Below, piece by piece: positions 1 through 11,946 of a stretch of DNA of 64,000 nucleotides. The notes under the pieces were generated by a model, which searched no databases, was not told where the DNA came from, and saw nothing but the letters and a program-made list of their open reading frames with translations. Source of the DNA: Rhizobium acidisoli (GTDB lineage: Bacteria; Pseudomonadota; Alphaproteobacteria; Rhizobiales; Rhizobiaceae); contig NZ_CP034998.1 of NCBI RefSeq assembly GCF_002531755.2, positions 3,476,001-3,540,000 on the forward strand. The letters run 5' to 3'. The translations under genes were made by a program, and so were the position numbers. Numbering within the stretch: position 1 is the first letter of the stretch; every line of letters starts with the position of its first letter.

Positions 1-390
1 ATAGGCCTTGTCGGCGATCGCCTGTTCGACCGTCTTGATGGCAACAGGTGCATCTTCGAGATTCAAAGTACAGGCTTCCTCGCAGGGCGCCGGGCAGACG
101 CGGCCGGTGAACTCCGGGAAGTTGTTGGTCGAATGCAGGTTCTGGATCGCCGCTTCCCAGTTGTTGTTGTAGACGAGGTCGTTCCAGTCGGGGATCTGGT
201 TGTGCACAGGGCAGCCCGTGGGGCCGTGACAATAGGGGATGCCACAGTCCATGCAGCGCGCAGCCTGTTTCTGCACTTCCGGGTCCGACATCGGGATCGT
301 GAACTCACGGAAATGACGGATACGATCCGACGCCGGCTGGTACTTCGCCACTTGCCGGTCGATTTCCAGAAACCCCGTTACCTTACCCAT
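1..390 (-). CDS. gltD: Glutamate synthase (NADPH) small subunit, 5' part only
   Basis: GltD passes electrons from NADPH through FAD and two 4Fe-4S clusters to GltB in the glutamine-to-glutamate step of ammonium assimilation. Only the first 130 codons lie in the window; the gene runs off the left edge (family length about 480 residues). The protein starts [10 protein letters not shown] and carries the N-terminal cluster cysteines in CMDCGIPYC and CPAPCEEAC, spaced as in GltD. The ATG at 388-390 is preceded by GGGACGAAGAT, a modest ribosome site. It lies 227 bases downstream of gltB on the same strand, with a strong hairpin between them. The family call is certain; the C-terminal part cannot be judged. 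Confidence 0.95.
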   Translation of the reverse strand, partial: MGKVTGFLEIDRQVAKYQPASDRIRHFREFTIPMSDPEVQKQAARCMDCGIPYCHGPTGCPVHNQIPDWNDLVYNNNWEAAIQNLHSTNNFPEFTGRVCPAPCEEACTLNLEDAPVAIKTVEQAIADKAY

Positions 391-568
391 ATCTTCGTCC
401 CTTACCCTCATGACCGCCTCACCGCAGCCAATCTGTCTATCGTCAGTCCCGGTAACCGGGGCAAGTTGCTTCTCGTGACCGTCATTGGAACATGTCCTCT
501 GAAACATCCGCGCGATCTGGACGGCTTTCCGCCGTCGGCATGATCGTCACGGGGTCATCGGGATATTT

Positions 569-602
569 CCGTCATCCGCCGCATCAGGTCGGCGGATGAC
601 GG
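569..602 (-). promoter_or_regulatory. Perfect 12-bp hairpin between gltB and gltD
   Basis: CCGTCATCCGCC and GGCGGATGACGG are exact inverted repeats separated by 10 bases. They sit 15 bases beyond the gltB stop and about 180 bases before the gltD start. There is no following T-run on the minus strand, so I read it as an mRNA-stabilising or partial-attenuation hairpin rather than an intrinsic terminator. A smaller palindrome, CCCGGT-A-ACCGGG, lies at 448-460. Confidence 0.6.
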
Positions 603-617
603 CTGTCCCGGTGCATA

Positions 618-5342
<4,725 letters not shown>

Positions 5343-5877
5343 CTTTCCTCCTGTCGAAGCCCGCGGAGCCGCGGGCGGCTTTTCGTCCTGTGCCGCAACC
5401 AAAATAGGTCCGGCGCATGACAGCGCTGTTGCATGGTGAAGATCGGCCGCAGACATCTGCTTATCAAGGAAAGCAAACCGTCGCGTTCCGCGCCTGCCAT
5501 TCGCCTCCGCGCGCCGCCATGGGGCTTGGCGCTCGGAAGAACTATAGCGTGAAAGCCCGTTCGTTCCAGGGCTTTCGGCGCCTCTTCGGCCGTTCCGGCC
5601 AAAATAGGACAGCAACACTGTCCTAATTCATCTGTTCTATGCCAGAAAGCATTCGGGTCCGCAAGAGCGCGTCCTCAAAAAACGTCAATTTGCGACGGAA
5701 GATTACCGGATCGGTCGCCGATGCGAAATAAAATTACGCCAGAGGCAGTCATTTTGTTTATTGATTGCGTAGTTCAATTTCTGTGATGTGTCATGGGCAA
5801 CAGCCTTGATCCTGTGAAGCTTTGGCGTAATCTCCGCCTCGGCCCTGCCAAACCCTTCCTTTACAACGGTTCCCCTC
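5343..5877. other. gltB-ltaE divergent intergenic region, 535 bases
   Basis: Holds the promoters of gltB (minus) and the threonine aldolase gene (plus). The only distinct structure I see is the palindrome at 5605-5625. The AT-rich stretch at about 5690-5790 is a plausible core promoter area, but I cannot place -35 and -10 boxes with confidence. No convincing small gene is visible. Confidence 0.5.
5605..5625. promoter_or_regulatory. Palindromic operator candidate upstream of gltB
   Basis: TAGGACAG-CAACA-CTGTCCTA is a perfect inverted repeat with 8-base arms and a 5-base spacer, and the flanking A and T bases extend it loosely. It lies about 265 bases upstream of the gltB start and about 250 upstream of ltaE. 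The form suits a dimeric regulator (Lrp/AsnC, GntR or similar). The cognate protein is not identifiable from the sequence. Confidence 0.5.
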
Positions 5878-6930
5878 ATGTTCTTTGCTTCCGATAACTG
5901 GGCCGGCGCCCATAGATCCATTGCCGAACGCCTGCTGGCGGAATCGGCCGGTTATGCCGCCGCCTATGGCACCGGCGATCTCGACAAGAAGGTCGAGGCT
6001 CGTTTCTCCGAGGTCTTCGAGCGCGAGGTTTCGGTGTTCTTCGTCGCCACCGGCACCGCCGCCAACTCCCTGTCGCTGGCAAGCGTCCAGCGCCCCGGCG
6101 GCATCACCTTCTGCCATTCGGAGGCGCATGTGATCGAGGACGAATGCGGCGCGCCCGAATTTTTCTCCGGCTCCGCCCGCCTCGCCGCCGTCGACGGCGA
6201 AGCCGGCAAGATCGATCCGGCCAAGCTTTCCGCAAAAATCGCACACTTTCCGGAAGACGCCCTGCGTCAAGGACGCGCCAGCGCCGTGACCATCACCCAG
6301 GCAACCGAGATCGGCACCGTCTATTCCCTTCCCGAGATCGGCGAGATCGCCGCCATAGCAAGGAAACGCAACCTGCCGCTCCACATGGACGGCGCCCGTT
6401 TTGCCAACGCGCTGATCGCGCTGGGCGCCACCCCGGCCGAAATGACCTGGAAGCGCGGCGTCGACATGCTGTCCTTCGGCGGCACCAAGAATGGCTGCTG
6501 GTGCGCGGAAGCGATCGTCTTCTTCGATCCGGACCGCGCCCGGGAAATGCCCTTCATCCGCAAGCGCGCCGCCCAGCTTTTCTCCAAGTCGCGTTTCATC
6601 GCCGCCCAGTTCGATGCCTATTTCGAAAACGGCCTCTGGCTCGATCTCGCCCGTCATTCGAACGGCATGGCGAGCCGCCTGCGCGCCGGTATCGGCGCCA
6701 GCAACGCCACCCGCCTTGCCTGGCCGACCGCGTCCAACGAAGTCTTCGCCGTGGTCAGCAAACATGCGGCAAAAACCGCTGAGGAAAAGGGCGCGAAATT
6801 CTACGAATGGCCGGTCCCGGCGGCAACGCCCGAATTGGTTTCCGAGAACGAAACCCTGATCCGCCTCGTCACCAGCTTCGCGACGACAGAAGCGGATGTG
6901 GATGGTTTCCTGAAGTGCCTGGCCGCCTGA
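5878..6930 (+). CDS. ltaE: Low-specificity L-threonine aldolase
   Basis: PLP enzyme that splits L-threonine or L-allo-threonine into glycine and acetaldehyde. The 350-residue length fits the beta-eliminating lyase / fold-type I family. The cofactor-binding aspartate is in HMDGARF (about residue 171) and the Schiff-base lysine in SFGGTKNG (about residue 204); the start FASDN fits the family N-terminus. The ATG at 5878 has only a weak upstream ribosome site. It is a single-gene unit, convergent with the LysR gene 49 bases downstream. Family assignment is firm; preference for threo or allo substrate cannot be read from sequence. Confidence 0.93.
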   Translation: MFFASDNWAGAHRSIAERLLAESAGYAAAYGTGDLDKKVEARFSEVFEREVSVFFVATGTAANSLSLASVQRPGGITFCHSEAHVIEDECGAPEFFSGSARLAAVDGEAGKIDPAKLSAKIAHFPEDALRQGRASAVTITQATEIGTVYSLPEIGEIAAIARKRNLPLHMDGARFANALIALGATPAEMTWKRGVDMLSFGGTKNGCWCAEAIVFFDPDRAREMPFIRKRAAQLFSKSRFIAAQFDAYFENGLWLDLARHSNGMASRLRAGIGASNATRLAWPTASNEVFAVVSKHAAKTAEEKGAKFYEWPVPAATPELVSENETLIRLVTSFATTEADVDGFLKCLAA

Positions 6931-6979
6931 CCGCCTTCCGAGGCCTGCCTCCGGCGGGCCTTTCGGCGACGGCCGTGGC

Positions 6980-7834
6980 TCACGCCGACCTCAGCCGTCT
7001 CACTTTCTGCAGAATATCGTCCGAAAGGGCGGCGACCAGCGCCTGATCCGCCCCTTTCCGCGGCACCAGCACGAATTCCACATCCTCCAGCAGCGGAAGT
7101 TTTGCCGCAGCGATCTCTTTTAGCCCCGAAGGCGCCATGCTGCGCGGCTGCACCAGCACGCCCATCCCGGCCCGCGCCGCCGCCGTCAACCCGCTGAGGC
7201 TCCCACAGGTGCAGACGATCCGCCACGCCACGCCGTTTCGCGCCAGCGCTTCCAGTGCGATCGCCCGGGTGACGCTCGGCGGCGGAAAGGCGATCAGCGG
7301 CAAAGGGCCGGCGGCGAGCACACGTTCGGGATCGCGCGCCAGCCAGACGAGCGGCTCGCGATAAACGAGTTTTCCGCGGGCATCGCCGAGCCGGCGCTTG
7401 GCAAGCACTAGATCGATCTCGCCATTGTCCTGCATCTCATAAAGCACGCCAGATAGCGCCACCGTCAGCTCCAGATCGACGGAGGGGTGCGAACGAACGA
7501 AATCCTCCAGCACCGCCGGCAACTGGCTGGTGACGAAATCCTCCGACACGCCGAGCCGCAGGCTGCCGCGCAGGCTGTTGCCCCGAAACAGCGACTGCAC
7601 CTGCCCTTCGATCGAAAGCATGCTGCGCGCATGCGACAGTAGCGCCTCGCCATCGCCTGTTAAAATGACCTTATGCGTGTCACGTGCCAGGAGCTTGCGG
7701 CCGAGTGCCGCCTCCAGCCGCTGGATGTGCTGGCTGACGGTCGACTGGCCAAGGCCGAGCCTTTCCGCCGCCAGCGTAAAACTGCCCATCTGTTCGACGG
7801 CGACGAAACTGCGCAGTTGCGAAAGGTCCAGCAT
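6980..7834 (-). CDS. LysR-family transcriptional regulator
   Basis: A 284-residue LysR-type regulator. The N-terminal winged helix-turn-helix (about residues 3-62, with FTLAAERLGLGQSTVSQHIQ as recognition segment) is clear, followed by a periplasmic-binding-like effector domain. It is divergent from the YfeH-like transporter gene with about 90 bases between starts, the usual arrangement for a LysR protein that controls its neighbour. An ATAAC-T-GTTAT palindrome lies 15 bases upstream of its start and may be its autoregulatory site. The effector is unknown. Start ATG 7832-7834 matches the usual family N-terminus (LDLSQLRSFVAV). Confidence 0.9.
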   Translation of the reverse strand: MLDLSQLRSFVAVEQMGSFTLAAERLGLGQSTVSQHIQRLEAALGRKLLARDTHKVILTGDGEALLSHARSMLSIEGQVQSLFRGNSLRGSLRLGVSEDFVTSQLPAVLEDFVRSHPSVDLELTVALSGVLYEMQDNGEIDLVLAKRRLGDARGKLVYREPLVWLARDPERVLAAGPLPLIAFPPPSVTRAIALEALARNGVAWRIVCTCGSLSGLTAAARAGMGVLVQPRSMAPSGLKEIAAAKLPLLEDVEFVLVPRKGADQALVAALSDDILQKVRRLRSA

Positions 7835-7848
7835 GATCCAGTTTCTCG

Positions 7849-7859
7849 ATAACTGTTAT
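7849..7859. promoter_or_regulatory. LysR-type operator candidate
   Basis: ATAAC-T-GTTAT is a perfect 11-base palindrome in the gap between the LysR gene and the divergent transporter. It has the T-N11-A character and position typical of LysR regulator sites. Assignment is by position and form only. Confidence 0.45.
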
Positions 7860-7924
7860 TCCTTGCATCCTGGATCGCAATGGACGACAAAACAAGGACT
7901 GTTTTATCACGCCGCGAGACCACT

Positions 7925-8929
7925 ATGCGTCGCTTTCTGCCCGATACCTTCACCATCCTGCTTGTCTGCACGGTCATCCTCGCCTCGCTGCTGCCGGCAA
8001 GGGGCGCCTTCGCGGGTTATTTCGGCATCGCCACCGATCTTGCCATCGCGCTGTTATTCTTCCTGCATGGCGCCCGCCTCTCGCGCGATGTCGTGATTGC
8101 GGGCCTGCTGCACTGGCGCCTGCATCTCGTCATCCTGTTGACCACCTTCGGCATTTTTCCGCTGCTCGGCCTCGGGCTCGGCTTCATTCCCGACACCATC
8201 CTGCCGCAGCCGCTTTATCTCGGCATCCTCTTCCTCTGTGTGCTGCCCTCGACGGTCCAGTCGTCGATCGCCTTTACCTCGATGGCGGGCGGCAACGTGC
8301 CTGCCGCCATCTGCTCGGCCTCGGCCTCCAACATTTTCGGCATGTTCCTGACGCCGCTGCTCGTCGGCCTGCTGTTTTCCGTCGGCGGCCATGGCGGCTT
8401 CTCCTTCGACGCGCTGGAGCAGATCCTGCTGCAGCTGCTGGCCCCCTTCATCATCGGCCAGATCCTGCAGCCCTGGATCGGCGACTGGATTCGCGCCAAG
8501 AAGAAGATCCTGATGCCCGTCGACCGCGGCTCGATCCTGATGGTCGTCTATCTCGCCTTCTCGACGGCTGTCGTCGAGGGCCTGTGGCATACCTTCTCGA
8601 TCGCCGATATCGCCGCCGTCGTCGTCGCCGATATGGTCCTTCTGGGGATAGTGCTGGTGCTGACGATGGTCGGCAGCCGCTGGCTGGGCTTCGACAAGGC
8701 CGACGAAATCACCATCACCTTCTGCGGCTCGAAGAAGAGCCTGGCAAGCGGTGTTCCGATGGCAAACGTCATTTTTTCAGGCCAGTCGATCGGTGCGATC
8801 GTTCTGCCGCTGATGCTCTTCCACCAGATCCAGCTGATGGTCTGCGCCGTCATCGCCCAGAAATACGCCGCCGCCGCGGCCCGCCGCGCAATGGAAAAAG
8901 AGATAGAGGAAGCCGCCAGCCCGGCCTGA
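7925..8929 (+). CDS. YfeH-like (SLC10A7-type) bile acid:sodium symporter family protein
   Basis: A 334-residue integral membrane protein with about ten hydrophobic segments. The N-terminal stretch (TDLAIALLFFLHGARLSRD, then HWRLHL) closely matches my recollection of E. coli YfeH and the SBF-like family that includes vertebrate SLC10A7. The motif ITFCGSKKSLASGVPMA near residue 265 is the conserved core of the sodium/substrate region. The substrate is not known for this branch. I took the ATG at 7925 (MRRFLPDTF) because an upstream in-frame ATG at 7880 would add residues the family lacks. Probably controlled by the divergent LysR protein. Confidence 0.85.
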   Translation: MRRFLPDTFTILLVCTVILASLLPARGAFAGYFGIATDLAIALLFFLHGARLSRDVVIAGLLHWRLHLVILLTTFGIFPLLGLGLGFIPDTILPQPLYLGILFLCVLPSTVQSSIAFTSMAGGNVPAAICSASASNIFGMFLTPLLVGLLFSVGGHGGFSFDALEQILLQLLAPFIIGQILQPWIGDWIRAKKKILMPVDRGSILMVVYLAFSTAVVEGLWHTFSIADIAAVVVADMVLLGIVLVLTMVGSRWLGFDKADEITITFCGSKKSLASGVPMANVIFSGQSIGAIVLPLMLFHQIQLMVCAVIAQKYAAAAARRAMEKEIEEAASPA

Positions 8930-8940
8930 CTCGCAACAAA

Positions 8941-8965
8941 AACGGCGCCCCGATGGAGCGCCGTT
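8941..8965. terminator. Bidirectional intrinsic terminator
   Basis: AACGGCGC and GCGCCGTT form an 8-bp stem with a 9-base loop between the convergent transporter and hsp20 genes. On the minus strand it is followed by TTTTTGTTG, a good T-tract, so it mainly terminates hsp20; on the plus strand the tract is CGTTT. Confidence 0.8.
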
Positions 8966-8987
8966 CGTTTACCCCATAGGGGATCAA

Positions 8988-9458
8988 TCAGCCGTTGATG
9001 ATCTGCGCCTCGATGGCCTTCGGAGCCTCGACCGGTTCTGCCGCAATCGCAATCTTGCGGGGCTTCATGGCCTCGGGAATGTTGCGCAGAAGATCGATGT
9101 GCAGCAGGCCGTTCTTAAGCGAAGCGGCGGTGACCTCGACATGGTCGGCAAGCTGGAAGCGGCGTTCGAAGGCGCGCTTGGCAATGCCGCGGTAGAGAAA
9201 TTCGCCGCCTTCGGCAGGTTCCTCGGCCTTTTCACCCTTGACGGACAGGACATGGGCATGGGCTTCGATCGAAAGTTCGGTCTCGTCGAAACCGGCGACC
9301 GCCATGGTGATCCGATAGGTGTTTTCGCCGGTGCGCTCGATATTATAGGGCGGATAAGTCTGGGCCTGCTCCGGCTGGGCAAGGCTGTCGAGCATGGTGA
9401 AGAGACGGTCGAAACCGACGGTCGAACGATAAAGGGGAGAGAAGTCTACGTGACGCAT
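8988..9458 (-). CDS. Small heat-shock protein, Hsp20 / IbpA class
   Basis: ATP-independent holdase chaperone of 156 residues that binds unfolding cytoplasmic proteins. The alpha-crystallin domain spans about residues 35-128, beginning with the class A signature YPPYNIER and ending with ASLKNGLLHIDL; the short C-terminal tail holds PRKIAI, the IXI anchor motif. The ATG at 9456-9458 has AGGAGG six bases upstream, and that ribosome site is folded into a ROSE-like hairpin. An RpoH-type promoter lies about 110-135 bases upstream. An open frame extends further upstream, but family alignment and the ribosome site fix this start. A strong terminator follows the stop. Confidence 0.95.
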   Translation of the reverse strand: MRHVDFSPLYRSTVGFDRLFTMLDSLAQPEQAQTYPPYNIERTGENTYRITMAVAGFDETELSIEAHAHVLSVKGEKAEEPAEGGEFLYRGIAKRAFERRFQLADHVEVTAASLKNGLLHIDLLRNIPEAMKPRKIAIAAEPVEAPKAIEAQIING

Positions 9459-9558
9459 GATGTCCTCCTGTGGAAGCGACGTGTTGCGATAAAATGCCCC
9501 TGAAACCCCATCTTTGGCGGCCTCGGGACGGTTGCGCAGGCCCTCTTCGGCACCCGCA
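9459..9558 (-). ncRNA. ROSE-like RNA thermometer in the hsp20 5' UTR
   Basis: On the minus strand the last 20 bases before the start read GTCGCTTC-CACA-GGAGGAC. GUC(G)CUUC pairs with GGAGGAC as a 7-bp stem with one bulged G and one U-G pair, closing over the whole Shine-Dalgarno GGAGG (plus-strand 9462-9480). The UCGCU segment matches the UYGCU signature of ROSE elements, known upstream of rhizobial small heat-shock genes. The leader from the predicted RpoH start is about 100 nt, the usual ROSE length. The upstream hairpins of the element were not modelled. Confidence 0.75.
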
Positions 9559-9564
9559 GGAAGG

Positions 9565-9593
9565 AGATGGTGATGGGATTTGACGAGTTCAAG
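9565..9593 (-). promoter_or_regulatory. RpoH (sigma-32) promoter of hsp20
   Basis: On the minus strand CTTGAA (9588-9593) is followed after 15 bases by CACCATCT (9565-9572). These match the sigma-32 boxes CTTGAA and CCCCATNT with one mismatch and good spacing. It predicts a transcript start near 9558. Confidence 0.75.
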
Positions 9594-9882
9594 ACCCTCC
9601 CGAAATCGCCCGACCGGCCCCGTGAACCCCGCATGAACGGCCGGTTCGGAGCGCATTCACACGCATCCGCCTAGAAATCGCAGCGTCGGGTGAATCTGGT
9701 CCCGATGGCTGAAGTGCATCGTCCCTTCTTCTTCAGCCTCAAACTCGGCCGGCTGCGAGCACCCTCATGCTCCTGCCGGCCCTTTTCACACTTTGCAGCC
9801 GTGCAGGGTCGCCGCTTTCCAAGCCGGATGCCATGCGCTATCCCTGATGCGAAGCAGTCAGCAGCGGCGCATTGGCAAAGTC

Positions 9883-10857
9883 ATGGATCAGGTTCTCTAT
9901 TCGACGCCCGACAATCCCGCCCCGGAAAACCGCACGGAAGGGTTCTTCGAAACCCATGACGGCCACCGGCTGCGTTACGCCGTTTTCCGCGCCAGTGCCC
10001 AGGTCGCCAAGGGCACCGTCGTCATCCTGCACGGCCGCAACGAATATATCGAGAAATATTTCGAGACGATCCGCGACCTGACGGCTAGGGGTCTCTGGGT
10101 CGCCACCTTCGATATGCGCGGGCAGGGCGGTTCGGGGCGGCTTCTGAAGCGCCGCAACCACGGCCACATCCGCCGCTTCGCCGATTACGAACGTGATCTC
10201 GACACCTTCCTCGAAAAGGTGGTGCTGCCGGATACCCGCCTGCCCTTCTACCTGCTCGCCCACTCCACAGGCGGGCTGATCGCGCTCTCGGCCGCGCCTT
10301 ATCTTACCACCCGTATCGATCGCATGGTGCTGTCGGCGCCCTTCATCGGCCTGACCGGCCAGGCGGCCTCGCCCCGCGTCATCCGCACCCTTGCCGGCAC
10401 GCTGACGGCTCTCGGCCTCGGCTTCCTGCCGCTGACTTCGAAGCTGAAGGAGCCGGATTTCCGCGACAATCCGCTGACCTCGGACGAAACCCGCTTCGAG
10501 CGCAATGTCGCGATGATGAAAGCCCATCCGGAGCTGACGCTCGGCCCGCCCACGGCCCGCTGGCTCACCGAGGCATTCCGCACGATGGACCGGGTCACCT
10601 CGCCCTATCATCTCTTCTCGATCACCATCCCGACCATCGTCATCGCTCCGACGCGTGACGGCGTCGTGCCCTATACGGCCCAGGAGCGGCTCTCGCGTTA
10701 TTTCCGCGCCGGCCAGCTGGTGCCGATCAACGGCGCCCGCCACGAGATTTTCCAGGAACGCGATACCTATCGCGCTGCCGCCCTTGCCGCCTTCCACGCC
10801 TTCATTCCCGGCAGCGATGCCGAAGAAAACCAGCACGTCGCCGCCCTCGGCACGTGA
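9883..10857 (+). CDS. Alpha/beta hydrolase, lysophospholipase / S33 type
   Basis: A 324-residue serine hydrolase of the PldB / monoacylglycerol lipase type. The oxyanion segment HGRNEYIEKY lies near residue 50, DMRGQGGSGR near 78, and the nucleophile serine in LLAHSTGGL (Ser128). The acid and base are likely in PTRDGVVPY and GARHEIFQE near the C-terminus. No signal peptide is seen. The start is uncertain: ATG 9883 (MDQVLYSTP) or ATG 9847, neither with a good ribosome site. The true substrate (lysophospholipid, monoglyceride or other ester) cannot be decided from sequence. Single gene, convergent with hisN. Confidence 0.85.
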   Translation: MDQVLYSTPDNPAPENRTEGFFETHDGHRLRYAVFRASAQVAKGTVVILHGRNEYIEKYFETIRDLTARGLWVATFDMRGQGGSGRLLKRRNHGHIRRFADYERDLDTFLEKVVLPDTRLPFYLLAHSTGGLIALSAAPYLTTRIDRMVLSAPFIGLTGQAASPRVIRTLAGTLTALGLGFLPLTSKLKEPDFRDNPLTSDETRFERNVAMMKAHPELTLGPPTARWLTEAFRTMDRVTSPYHLFSITIPTIVIAPTRDGVVPYTAQERLSRYFRAGQLVPINGARHEIFQERDTYRAAALAAFHAFIPGSDAEENQHVAALGT

Positions 10858-10877
10858 GCCGGATCAGCAGAGCTGAC

Positions 10878-10903
10878 CCGGGGGATTGGCAAGCCAACCC
10901 CGG
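10878..10903. terminator. Hairpin between convergent hydrolase and hisN genes
   Basis: CCGGGG(GA)TTGGC, an AA loop, then GCCAACCCCGG: an 11-bp stem with a two-base bulge, abutting the hisN stop codon. There is no long T-tract on either side, so termination efficiency is uncertain. Confidence 0.55.
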
Positions 10904-10904
10904 A

Positions 10905-11678
10905 CTAGCGCTGCAGGATGGCAATCGCCTGTTCGTAGACCGCCCGGCTGCCGGCGGCGATGATCGAGCCGCCGTTTTCAGGCCGTCCGCCGTCCCAGGT
11001 GGTGATGATGCCGCCCGCCCCTTCGATGACCGGAATGATGCCGCCGACATCATAGGGCTTCAGGCTGTTTTCGATGACGAGATCGATATGGCCGGCGGCA
11101 AGCAGCGCATAGGCGTAGCAGTCGCAGCCGTAGCGGAAGAGCCGGACCTGGCTCTCGATCTCGCGGTATTTCTCCATCTCCTCGCCGGCGAAGAGATGCG
11201 GTGAGGTGGTAAACAGGATGGCGTTCGAAAGAGCGTCGCATTGGCGCGTCGCCAGCCGCCGCTCGCCCTCCGGGCCGCTATAGATCGAGCCGTTCTGGTC
11301 GGCAAAATAACGCTCGCCGGTAAAGGGCTGTTCGATCATGCCCATGATCGCCCGCCCTTCTTTCTGCAGGCCGATCAGCGTTCCCCACACCGGCAGGCCG
11401 GAGATGAAAGCGCGCGTGCCGTCGATCGGATCGATCACCCAGACATAGTCGCGGTCGAGCCCGACATTGCCGTGCTCCTCGCCGAGAATGCCATGGTTCG
11501 GAAAATTCTCCTCGATCAGCGCCCGGATGGCGAGTTCGGCCGCCCGGTCGCCTTCGGTCACCGGATCGAAACCGGAGGAAAGCTTGTTGGTGATATCGAG
11601 ACCGGAGCGGAAGCGCGGAAGCGTCTCGGCCTTGGCGGCCTCCGCCAGACGATTGAAGAACGAGCGGTCAGGAAGCAT
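10905..11678 (-). CDS. hisN: Histidinol-phosphatase, inositol monophosphatase type
   Basis: A Mg-dependent phosphatase of 257 residues in the IMPase superfamily. Metal-site motifs are complete: GEEHG (66-70), WVIDPIDGTRAF (80-91) and PYDVGGIIPVIEGAGG near the C-terminus. The start MLPDRSFF and the DPVTEGDRAAE segment fit the HisN branch, which dephosphorylates histidinol phosphate in histidine synthesis, rather than SuhB or CysQ. ATG 11676-11678 is chosen; an in-frame ATG at 11712-11714 would add 12 residues, and neither has a strong ribosome site. Other IMPase substrates remain possible. Confidence 0.85.
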   Translation of the reverse strand: MLPDRSFFNRLAEAAKAETLPRFRSGLDITNKLSSGFDPVTEGDRAAELAIRALIEENFPNHGILGEEHGNVGLDRDYVWVIDPIDGTRAFISGLPVWGTLIGLQKEGRAIMGMIEQPFTGERYFADQNGSIYSGPEGERRLATRQCDALSNAILFTTSPHLFAGEEMEKYREIESQVRLFRYGCDCYAYALLAAGHIDLVIENSLKPYDVGGIIPVIEGAGGIITTWDGGRPENGGSIIAAGSRAVYEQAIAILQR

Positions 11679-11789
11679 GGTCGGTCCGTGTGCTGGCGGG
11701 AGTGGTGTTTTCATAGCGAAAAGCAGCAGGAATGCAAACGCGGGCTGTTCAGCTCGGCTGCCTAAAGATATCGCAGCGCAATATATTGC

Positions 11790-11818
11790 TTGACATTTGT
11801 GCAACGCAATAGTAGCGT
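11790..11818 (+). promoter_or_regulatory. Sigma-70-type promoter of the small RNA
   Basis: CTTGACA with TTGACA at 11790-11795, a 17-base spacer, then TAGCGT at 11813-11818. The -35 box is a perfect consensus and the -10 is poor (TA and the final T match). It places the transcript start near 11825, exactly at the first hairpin of the small RNA. Confidence 0.65.
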
Positions 11819-11824
11819 CCTTCG

Positions 11825-11903
11825 TACAGTCTTCTGACTGTAAATACCCTCCTTGGGTGTTTCCTCCCTAGACTTAGCCGCGCTTACAAGCGCGGTTTTT
11901 TTT
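11825..11903 (+). ncRNA. mmgR: Trans-acting small RNA MmgR (alpha-r8 family)
   Basis: An orphan transcription unit of about 77-79 nt. It has a 5' hairpin TACAGTC-TTCT-GACTGTA (11825-11842), a second small hairpin ACCC-TCCTT-GGGT (11846-11858), the single-stranded motif TTTCCTCCCT (11860-11869), and a terminator CCGCGCT / AGCGCGG followed by eight Ts (11878-11903). From memory, Sinorhizobium meliloti MmgR is 77 nt, carries this pyrimidine-rich motif, and lies between the same kinds of neighbours (monophosphatase and N-formylglutamate amidohydrolase). MmgR limits polyhydroxybutyrate accumulation and binds Hfq. The exposed CCTCC could pair with ribosome sites of target mRNAs. Confidence 0.85.
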
Positions 11904-11946
11904 GCCGGTGAAGACCGGCCGGATAATATCGGTGAAATCACGCAGC

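Noticed and set aside
5343..5618. N-terminal extension of GltB by 92 residues
   Set aside because: No family similarity upstream of the AGGAGG-preceded ATG, and the propeptide length is already normal from that start.
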